Assembly (NCBI RefSeq): GCF_900088825.1
Contig: NZ_LT592171.1
Coordinates: 1,600,109-1,664,108, forward strand
Direction: 5' to 3'
DNA from: Thiomonas delicata
GTDB lineage: Bacteria; Pseudomonadota; Gammaproteobacteria; Burkholderiales; Burkholderiaceae_C
DNA length: 64,000 bases
A program made the translations under genes and the position numbers. Under the pieces are notes generated by a model that saw nothing but the letters and a program-made list of their open reading frames with translations, ran no database searches and had not been told where the DNA came from. Below, piece by piece: positions 57,756 to 64,000 of the stretch. How positions within the stretch are numbered: the stretch's first letter is position 1; every line of letters starts with the position of its first letter.

Positions 57756-58025
57756 ATGAAGATACCGATCGACAATGCAGCCGCCATCGGCAAGGTGGTA
57801 CGCGCCAGCCGCAAGGCTCAGAAGATCCGGCAGGATGATGCTGCAGGCAGCATCGGCGTTAGCGAGAACTTCCTTGGCAAAATCGAACGCGGCAGCGAAT
57901 CTGTGCAATGGGGCAAGCTCTTTCAAGTTCTGGAGGGGCTGGGCGTGCGCGTCGTGGTGGATGTGCCCGAGAACGTGGCCGCCTATTTGAACGCCCCATC
58001 GAGCAATCAGGGCAAGACACCATGA
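57756..58025 (+). CDS. hipB: HipB-type XRE antitoxin
   Basis: 89 residues; XRE helix-turn-helix in IGKVVRASRKAQKIRQDDAA, then IGVSENFLGKIERGSESVQW and the hydrophobic dimer strand LGVRVVVDVPEN. It binds the kinase HipA and the operators directly upstream. GTGAGGA lies before the ATG, inside the third operator, so binding could also block ribosome access. Its stop overlaps hipA in ATGA. Confidence 0.93.
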   Translation: MKIPIDNAAAIGKVVRASRKAQKIRQDDAAGSIGVSENFLGKIERGSESVQWGKLFQVLEGLGVRVVVDVPENVAAYLNAPSSNQGKTP

Positions 58026-59335
58026 CCGGCCGCTCTTTGCGTGCGTTCATCAATCGGACGGAGGTCGGCACCTTGCAGGAGGTGAGCGGCCTTTGGAGTT
58101 TCCAATACTCGGACGCCTGGCTGGACGACCCTGGGCGTTTCGCGCTCAGTCCGCATCTTCCACTGGCGGCAGAGCCCTTGCTCGACGGCGCAAGCCAACG
58201 GCCAGTGCAGTGGTACTTCGACAACCTGCTGCCAGAAGAAGGGCAGCGTGTATTGCTGGCCGGAGACGCCAAGCTGGATGCGGCTGACGCCTTCAGCTTA
58301 CTGGCCTGGTACGGCGCCGAGTCGGCAGGGTCGGTGACCTTGCTGCCTCCGGATACAGGGCTTCAAGCCGAAGGACCACTGCGCCCTTTGCCGGACGATG
58401 CCCTGGAAGCGCGTATCCGTCAGCTACCCAATGCACCGCTGACGCATGCAGCCATCAAACGCATGTCGCTTGCCGGCGCCCAGCACAAGCTGGCGGTCGT
58501 CCTGCAAGATGGCCGGTTGTTTGAACCCGCAGGCGCCACACCCTCCACCCAGATCCTGAAGCCAGATCACCCGGGCGAGGACTACCCGCATTCCGTAATC
58601 AATGAGTGGTTCGCGATGAGCCTGGCCAAGCGCCTCGGCCTCGGCCTGATTGTGCCGAACGTGCATCGTCGCTATGTGCCATCTCCGGTCTATCTGATCG
58701 ATCGCTTTGACCGGATTCCTGATGCTCAGGGGTGGCAACGCCGGCATGTGATCGATGCCTGCCAATTGCTGGGGCTGGACCGTAGTTTCAAATACAGCCA
58801 GGGCAGCATGGAGAGTCTGGCGGCGCTGGCCAATGTCTGTCGCAGCCCGGCAGTGGCGCGCGCCCGGCTCTTTGGCTGGCTGGTGTTCAATGTACTCGTT
58901 GGCAATTCCGATGCCCATCTGAAAAACCTCAGTTTCATGGTCTCCCACGAGGGTGTGCAGTTGGCGCCGTTCTATGACCTGCTCAGCGTTGCCAGCTATG
59001 ACACGCCCGCCTTCGACAAAAGTGGCTGGCCAGCACAAACCCAACTGGCTTGGCCGATTTTGGGTGCGCGTCACTTCTCGGACATCAACCGTGAATTGCT
59101 GCTGGAGGCTGGCGCGGTGTTGAATCTGGCCAAAGGAACGGCCGATCGCTTGCTGGAATACCTGCGCAGCCGCGTTACACGAGAGGCTGAAATTCTTTAC
59201 GGCGAGGTCCAAGCCGAGAATGCAGGGATCGCCAGTGCGCGCCCGGCGCTGTCAGCAACCATGGCGGGAGAATCGCGTTGCCTTCGAACCATTCTGCACA
59301 CCATCATCAAGACGATGGCGAGGCAAATAGCCTGA
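58022..59335 (+). CDS. hipA: HipA-type serine/threonine kinase toxin
   Basis: 437 residues, the normal length. The N-terminal subdomain runs to about residue 140, then MSLAGAQHKLAVVLQDGRLF with Ser149, the place of the autophosphorylated serine in E. coli HipA (Ser150). TQILKPDH carries the ATP lysine, LVGNSDAHLKNLSF the catalytic Asp and Asn, and LAPFYDLLSVASY the Mg-binding Asp. HipA phosphorylates glutamyl-tRNA synthetase and induces dormancy. It is coupled to hipB and convergent with the kpsS group. Confidence 0.95.
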   Translation: MTGRSLRAFINRTEVGTLQEVSGLWSFQYSDAWLDDPGRFALSPHLPLAAEPLLDGASQRPVQWYFDNLLPEEGQRVLLAGDAKLDAADAFSLLAWYGAESAGSVTLLPPDTGLQAEGPLRPLPDDALEARIRQLPNAPLTHAAIKRMSLAGAQHKLAVVLQDGRLFEPAGATPSTQILKPDHPGEDYPHSVINEWFAMSLAKRLGLGLIVPNVHRRYVPSPVYLIDRFDRIPDAQGWQRRHVIDACQLLGLDRSFKYSQGSMESLAALANVCRSPAVARARLFGWLVFNVLVGNSDAHLKNLSFMVSHEGVQLAPFYDLLSVASYDTPAFDKSGWPAQTQLAWPILGARHFSDINRELLLEAGAVLNLAKGTADRLLEYLRSRVTREAEILYGEVQAENAGIASARPALSATMAGESRCLRTILHTIIKTMARQIA

Positions 59336-59410
59336 GAAAAAATTCAATTCCGCCCCGATTCCGAATGTACACCCCGCTGTTCTGCATTCGCCGCCATGAC
59401 CGGGCGCCCG

Positions 59411-60676
59411 CTACGTCGTGCTCGCGTCAGTCGAGATTTGCCCCACACGGCCGTGGATCAATCGCTCTGCCGCCTCCTTTGCCGCCAGGCTGACACCCTC
59501 CTTCTCGAAGAAAACTCCGCGGATCTGCAATGCGCCGGCGAGTGCCTTGAGAAAAGCGCGCACCAGGTCAGCGTCAGGAGGGATTGCTTGGCTCCAAAAG
59601 CTGTCGAGCCCGCCTTGATGGGTGAGCCCTGGAACATCGAATACGGCCTGACCCAGGACTACCAGCGGTGTGCCTAGGTGCAACGCACGCATCCCAGTTG
59701 TGCTGTTGACCGTGACCACGCCCCGCGCCCGATGGATGAGCGTGTCAAGGTGACCGCCGCGCAGATACCGTACGCGTTCTTCTACGCCCCATTTGGCCGC
59801 CTCTCGCCGGAGAACGCGCTCCCAGTTTTTGAGCGCGGGGTCCCATGGATGCTCTTTGAGCAGCAGCACGGTGTGCGTGGGAGCGTGCCGTGCGAATGAG
59901 GCAACCACGTGCGCGATTGACTGTGCGATGCCGTCGAAAGGCGAGTAAGCGACGATCTGGAAGTCGAAATCGAGTTGCAGCGGGAACAGGTAGTAGGGTT
60001 GCTGCGATGCAAGCAAATTCTCCACGTCCTGCTCGGTGCGTTTTTTGCGCAGGCGGTTGGTGAGCAGGCGCAGACCGCTGGCCGGGGTGTAAATCAAGGT
60101 ATGGGGCCTGCGGTCGCTGCGGCGATAGAACGGAAACAGCCACCCCATGAAGAGGTTGGACAGGTTGTGCAGCAGATCACCCCGGGCCATATGGAAGGCG
60201 CTGTCGGCAAAGCGCGGGGTCCAGTCGATGTCTGGCAGTGAGGCGGCCATCGCCCGGATGGCATCGGGGTCGCGGGGAAACAGCGACCCGCCGCTCATGC
60301 CGTTGCGCTCGAAGGTGATCCAGTCTGGCCGGATGTAGCCGAAATCGTTGACGACAACTTGGATACCGTTTGCCAAGGCGATGTCCACGGCCTGCCGGTG
60401 ATAGCGACGGTTTTCGCCGAGCAGCAGGACATGGGTGACGCCCTGTTCCGCGAAGAACCGCGCAATGAAGCGCGGCCATCGGCTGCGACGTCCACGGTAG
60501 GGGATGGCATCTTCGCCGTGCCAAAACAACCAGTCTCCGGTACACAGGTTGATGCGTGTCACGCGCCATCCATGCGCCTTGAGATGCTGGGCGATATACC
60601 GATAAAACGGCGATGGCATGCCTTGCAGGAAGACAAGATGCGGGGCGAGCGACGCATTGCGCGCTGGGCTTTTCAC
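59411..60676 (-). CDS. kpsS: KpsS-type capsule Kdo transferase
   Basis: 421 residues; E. coli KpsS has 389. It adds the first Kdo to lyso-phosphatidylglycerol to start the capsule linker. Motifs: HLVFLQGMPSPFYRYIAQHL, NLCTGDWLFW, YRGRRSRWPRFIARFFAEQG, VFERNGMSGGSLFPRDP-like region (ITFERNGMSGGSLF), LLLKEHPWDPALKNW and VTVNSTTGMRALHLGTPLVVLG. The GTG at 60676 lies after the stop of the upstream gene and follows AGTGAGAG. An ATG at 60742 would overlap that gene by 55 bp. It belongs to a minus-strand trio with the SDR and FemAB/GNAT-like genes. Confidence 0.93.
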   Translation of the reverse strand: MKSPARNASLAPHLVFLQGMPSPFYRYIAQHLKAHGWRVTRINLCTGDWLFWHGEDAIPYRGRRSRWPRFIARFFAEQGVTHVLLLGENRRYHRQAVDIALANGIQVVVNDFGYIRPDWITFERNGMSGGSLFPRDPDAIRAMAASLPDIDWTPRFADSAFHMARGDLLHNLSNLFMGWLFPFYRRSDRRPHTLIYTPASGLRLLTNRLRKKRTEQDVENLLASQQPYYLFPLQLDFDFQIVAYSPFDGIAQSIAHVVASFARHAPTHTVLLLKEHPWDPALKNWERVLRREAAKWGVEERVRYLRGGHLDTLIHRARGVVTVNSTTGMRALHLGTPLVVLGQAVFDVPGLTHQGGLDSFWSQAIPPDADLVRAFLKALAGALQIRGVFFEKEGVSLAAKEAAERLIHGRVGQISTDASTT

Positions 60677-60686
60677 AACGTGGCTC

Positions 60687-61700
60687 TCACTTGGTGTGAT
60701 TGGTGAGAAACCAGCTTGCAGACTCTGCCATGCCCTGCGCATAGCCGACACGCCCCACCGGACAGCCGGCAGCGGCGAGTTTGGTGGCGCGATGACCACA
60801 TGTGTGGCCGAAGATTTTCACGATCAGGCGATGCAACAAGGGCTCCTGCCTGATGCCCAGCGCACGATAGGGCAACTCCATTGCTGCGGCGGCCAGCGCA
60901 GCAATGGCATACGGCAGATCGATGATCCAGCCCTTGCCACCGATGCCTTGGCGCAAATCGTCGAGCAGTTGCCGCCAGGAGACCGATTGCGGATCGACAA
61001 CATTGAAGACTTCGTTTTCAGCCTGCGGCGCCTGGCCGGCCCACAGCAGCGCATCGACCAGGTTGTCCACATACAAAAAACCGGCGTCCACGCGGCCACC
61101 GGAAATCCGCAGCATCAAGCCGTTTTGCAGTTCGCGTCCGACCCGTTCGATGAAGGGACTGCCTGGCCCCATCACATTGGCCGGGCGTAGCACGGCGTAG
61201 GACAGACCCATGCCACGCGCTGTTTCGCGCAGCAGCAATTCGCCGCGCAGTTTGCTGTCGCCGTATCCGAAGCCAGGAGGGCGCAGCGCGCAGCGCTCGT
61301 CACACGGCGCCGTCGGAAAACCATACACGTCCACGGTGGACACATGCACGAACCGGTGGGGTTTGTCCGTCTGCCGCGCGATCGCATCGAGGATGTTGCG
61401 TACGCCCCGGACGTTGACGGCCTCGTAGTCTTGCGCCCGCCCCCAGGTTTGCACATTGGCGGCGCAATGAAAAATCCAGCGCGCGCCGTGGACCGCGTCG
61501 CCAAGCGACGCTGCATCGGTCAGGTCGCCGACACAGACCTCGACACGGCTAGGCCATTGCGCCGGGAGCTTGGCCGGGTCGCGCACCAACAGTTTGAGTT
61601 GCGCGCCCTGCTGCAAAAGCCGCTGCACGAGATGCCCGCCAACAAAGCCGGTCGCCCCCGTCACCAGGACAGATTGTCCTGTGTAATCGCGCGGGCTCAT
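60687..61700 (-). CDS. NAD-dependent epimerase/dehydratase (extended SDR)
   Basis: 337 residues. SVLVTGATGFVGGHLVQRLL is the NAD loop, CAANVQTWGRAQDYEAVN the family's alanine block, VHVSTVDVYGFP the serine region, and FGYGDSKLRGELLL the catalytic Tyr-x-x-x-Lys. It acts on a nucleotide sugar or a sterol-like lipid; the short motif set is nearest to UDP-glucose 4-epimerase-like and 3-beta-HSD-like SDRs. It starts 4 bp inside the upstream FemAB/GNAT-like gene. The exact reaction is not determinable. Confidence 0.87.
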   Translation of the reverse strand: MSPRDYTGQSVLVTGATGFVGGHLVQRLLQQGAQLKLLVRDPAKLPAQWPSRVEVCVGDLTDAASLGDAVHGARWIFHCAANVQTWGRAQDYEAVNVRGVRNILDAIARQTDKPHRFVHVSTVDVYGFPTAPCDERCALRPPGFGYGDSKLRGELLLRETARGMGLSYAVLRPANVMGPGSPFIERVGRELQNGLMLRISGGRVDAGFLYVDNLVDALLWAGQAPQAENEVFNVVDPQSVSWRQLLDDLRQGIGGKGWIIDLPYAIAALAAAAMELPYRALGIRQEPLLHRLIVKIFGHTCGHRATKLAAAGCPVGRVGYAQGMAESASWFLTNHTK

Positions 61701-62920
61701 GGGGCGCGCACCTCGTCAGCGGACGACTTGAAGACCTGGCGGGGCCGAGGATCGGGGACTTTGTTGAGCAAGGCATATCCCAATCCGACAAAGGGATTGA
61801 TCAAGCCCCAGGAGGCACGAATAGCGAGTTTGATCGGCACGACATCGGCACCGAGGTCTTGTTTGATGGCGTAGGTCGTCAGCCCCATTTCCAGGCGCTT
61901 GGCGCCAAGCAGAATGGCCGTTTCGACCACCTTCTCGGCAACGTAGATATAGAGACTGTCGTTCTGCGCGACTTCACGGCCGACGTAAAGCCACCGCAGC
62001 ATCGCTCCGTCCATCAGCAGCAAAGCGTGACCGACCAGCGCATCGCCTCTGTAAAACAAGAGCACCTTGGCCAGCGCTCCCATGCGGGCTGGAAGTTCGC
62101 GGTAGAACGTCGGCGTGAGGACCTCGCGTTGAAACTCGCTGGCATGGGTATGCACCTCCATCCACTGCGCGCACAGTGTATCGGCCAGAGGCGCGAAATC
62201 GTCCACCAGTTCGTGGCGGATACCCGCGTCGACATTGCGCTTGAGATGCTTGTTGAGCTTGCTGCGGAAATAGCTGCGCATGGCCGCCTGATATTGCTGC
62301 GGCGTGGACCAACGGATATCCATGTAGGTATTGGGCAGGCTGTCAGTCCAGTGGTAGCCGTGACGACGAAAGTGTTCACGCAAGCCTTGCGCATTCGGTT
62401 CAAAATCGCGCACGACGATGATCAGGCATCGTTCCTTTTTCGCCAGCGCACGCAGTTCTCTGTTGAGCGCATCGATGATGGCCTCATCCGAAGCGGATTC
62501 GACGCGGATATATGGCGGGCTGCTGATGGTGATCGGGGTGCCGCATTCGAGCATCTTCCACTTCAGGAAACTGGGGAACACCTTGCGAATGCCGTCAAGC
62601 ACGCGACGGATGAATGACGGCGCAAAGATCGCAATGTCTGTGGTTACGGTATAGACGGCGGCTATGGCAACAGCAGATGCGCCTTCGTACACAATGACGT
62701 AGCGGTAAGCGAAGTCGTTCATGCCGGAGCGTTCGATGACGCCCCAGAAGTCACGCGTCATGGCCACCGAGCCGCGCGCGCAAAGGCCATCCCAATCCCT
62801 CGGCTCGATCTCACCAAGGCGGTTGAATATTCTTGTTTCCAAACTTTTTGAAGTATTTTTTGAAAAAATAAACCGTCTGATGGCGAATGCCTGGAGCGGA
62901 TCGGCGAACCATACGAACAT
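61697..62920 (-). CDS. FemAB/GNAT-like acyltransferase
   Basis: 407 residues. Central features typical of the FemAB-like (GNAT_6) group are YQAAMRSYFRSKLNKHLKRN, LPARMGALAKVLLFYRGDALVGHALLLMDG, LRWLYVGREVAQND and KRLEMGLTTYAIKQDLGADV. Members of this group transfer amino acids or acyl groups onto peptidoglycan or polysaccharides. In a capsule locus it could acylate the polymer or its lipid; this is inferred. The gene overlaps the SDR gene. Its 5' end (62,830-62,870) is AT-rich. Confidence 0.8.
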   Translation of the reverse strand: MFVWFADPLQAFAIRRFIFSKNTSKSLETRIFNRLGEIEPRDWDGLCARGSVAMTRDFWGVIERSGMNDFAYRYVIVYEGASAVAIAAVYTVTTDIAIFAPSFIRRVLDGIRKVFPSFLKWKMLECGTPITISSPPYIRVESASDEAIIDALNRELRALAKKERCLIIVVRDFEPNAQGLREHFRRHGYHWTDSLPNTYMDIRWSTPQQYQAAMRSYFRSKLNKHLKRNVDAGIRHELVDDFAPLADTLCAQWMEVHTHASEFQREVLTPTFYRELPARMGALAKVLLFYRGDALVGHALLLMDGAMLRWLYVGREVAQNDSLYIYVAEKVVETAILLGAKRLEMGLTTYAIKQDLGADVVPIKLAIRASWGLINPFVGLGYALLNKVPDPRPRQVFKSSADEVRAP

Positions 62921-63224
62921 CCTAGCGGCCGCCGATGGAGATCGGGGCTACGCCTGCGCACGCGACATACGAGCAGGCCGTTGAAGTACTTGTCTGACGC
63001 ACGAGTTCCAGCCTCTGCAATCGCGTCATGGCGATCATCAGGTGCTCAATTTCTGAACAAGCGAGGCGATTTCGTCCCGCACAGGTCGGCAGACGATGTT
63101 GGCGCCGATGCCGATTTGAGCCAGGCGCCGGATTTGCGGTGAGCCGGCTGGAGCGCGACGACATTCAAGCCTGACGCCGCACGCAGTTCGTCTGCCGTGG
63201 CTCACTCGCCCATCGGCATGTGGC
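62921..63224. other. Stretch without a recognisable gene
   Basis: About 300 bp between the FemAB/GNAT-like gene and the acetone-carboxylase-like fragment. It should hold the promoter of the minus-strand kpsS group. Short frames are present in all phases, but none has a start with a ribosome site or a recognisable product. The minus-strand reading ending QIGIGANIVCRPVRDEIASL near 63,060 may be another decayed gene. Confidence 0.5.
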
Positions 63225-63620
63225 TCAAATCGGCATCGGCGCCAACACTTTGATGTGCTGGCGGGCGCGCTCGACGTTGAGCTTGATGGCGCCGCCGAGG
63301 AAGTTGTCCGGGTTGAGGTACCCCAGAATGACGTGGCAATCCGACACCGAAACCGTGTCGAGGCCGCTTTTTTCCCAACAGGTGCCGACCCGGTAACCGG
63401 CACTGTCGGGGCCGAGCTTGATGGATCCGCTGTAGGGGTCAAGCCGAACGAAGCTGCCGGCACCGGCGCCTACCGAGTCCATGGCCACCAGCGGCAGCGA
63501 GAGCACCAGGCGCGCCATGTCGGGATCGGAGGCGATGGCGAAATTGCCCTTCGTGATCAGGGCCATGTCGAAGCTCGTGCCGCCGATATCGCTGCAGGCG
63601 ATGTTCTCGTAATGGCAGCG
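63225..63620 (-). pseudogene. Fragment resembling acetone carboxylase beta subunit (hydantoinase A family)
   Basis: From about 63,614 leftward the frame reads YENIACSDIGGTSFDMALIT, then LVAMDSVGAGAGSFVRLDPY, SIKLGPDSAGYRVGTCWEKS, GLDTVSVSDCHVILGYLNPD and NFLGGAIKLNVERARQHIK, then stops after nine more residues. This is a central piece of the hydantoinase/oxoprolinase-type beta subunit of acetone or acetophenone carboxylase, a protein of about 700 residues. Nothing before or after fits, so it is a remnant of about 125 codons. Its flanks switch frames. Confidence 0.72.
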
Positions 63621-63753
63621 GTCGGGACGCTTCTGCAAGGCGACGAAGGTAGGCCCGATCCTGCCGCCGCGCATGAACCTTAGAGATGTGTTGTCTGACC
63701 GCTTCGCTTGCCAGAAGTCGCCCCGACTTGCACCGGAGGAAGATGCTGGGACG

Positions 63754-64000
63754 ATGGACGCATCGCAACTCCATCCATCGAGGTTCCTGATGCTCCACCT
63801 GCTCACTTCCATCCTTCTCCGATTCCGCGCCTCGCCCGCTGCCACCTTGGCGCCGCCTGCCAACACCTCCTCGTCCCGCATCGATGCGTATTCCATGGGC
63901 GTCGGCGATCGCATCGCGGCCCAACTGCGACAAGCCGTTGGCATCACCGCAAGCGATCTCGTGGAACTGATCGCCAACGGCCGCTATTGCACGATCTGCG
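63754..64000 (+). CDS. Unidentified coding region leaving the window
   Basis: An open frame of 82 codons with consistent G/C third positions. It begins MDASQLHPSRFLMLHLLTSI and continues through SMGVGDRIAAQLRQAVGITA to the window edge. GGAGGA lies 13 bases before the ATG at 63754; the internal ATG for MLHLLTSILL is an alternative. No family is recognised. It may be a real gene whose remainder lies outside. Confidence 0.4.
   Translation, partial: MDASQLHPSRFLMLHLLTSILLRFRASPAATLAPPANTSSSRIDAYSMGVGDRIAAQLRQAVGITASDLVELIANGRYCTIC

Overview
The window is GC-rich, about 60-65% by eye, with dense, often 4-bp-overlapping genes. The divergent hemDC / ppc arrangement and the codon use suggest a beta-proteobacterium of the order Burkholderiales. 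A Thiomonas-like organism is my guess from general knowledge; I could not run a search. The left 13 kb looks like ordinary core chromosome. The rest looks like an accessory island built around a capsule locus and repeatedly hit by mobile elements.

Layout. (1) 1-13,150: hemD (cut by the window edge) and hemC on the minus strand; ppc divergent; then one tightly overlapped plus-strand operon of a PAP2 phosphatase, a tripartite RND efflux pump (outer membrane factor, adaptor, pump) and an OmpR-type two-component system. (2) 13,209-14,773: tRNA-Leu(CAA), a tyrosine recombinase stopped just before its catalytic tyrosine, and the debris of an AbiEi/AbiEii module. (3) 14,774-19,297: a 4.5-kb ISL3-type transposon with inverted repeats and a perfect 8-bp target duplication, inserted into abiEii. 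It carries a secreted hydrolase, a lipoprotein, an outer-membrane barrel and an MNT antitoxin with a broken HEPN toxin. (4) 19,781-48,667: ABC-transporter-dependent (group 2) capsule locus. It holds an OPX exporter, glycosyltransferases, a 2546-residue reducing polyketide synthase with an overlapping alpha-oxoamine synthase, manC, kpsE, kpsM, a ruined kpsT, a methyltransferase/coiled-coil protein, a 1704-residue multi-glycosyltransferase, gmd, rmd, another glycosyltransferase, two inserted toxin-antitoxin pairs, and an intact second kpsT. (5) 48,761-53,712: an internally deleted IS200/IS605 element joined to a second ISL3-type transposon, which has an intact transposase, a Zn-protease-like protein and an intact HEPN/MNT pair. 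(6) 53,890-62,920: a RelE/ParE-type module, more capsule genes (glycosyltransferase, a half-length KpsC, KpsS), a HipBA module with three evenly spaced operators, an SDR epimerase and a FemAB/GNAT-like protein. (7) 63,225-64,000: a fragment resembling an acetone-carboxylase subunit and an unidentified coding region leaving the window.

How it fits together. ManC, Gmd and Rmd should supply GDP-mannose and GDP-D-rhamnose. The glycosyltransferases would build the chain, KpsS and KpsC-like proteins would start it on a Kdo-primed lipid, and the KpsM/KpsT/KpsE/OPX proteins would export it. The polyketide synthase plus oxoamine synthase resembles the wcbR/wcbT pair of the Burkholderia pseudomallei type I capsule locus. 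It could make a long-chain aminoketone, possibly a lipid anchor or modification. The toxin-antitoxin modules lie at the seams between capsule blocks, as if they mark or stabilise segments assembled by transfer.
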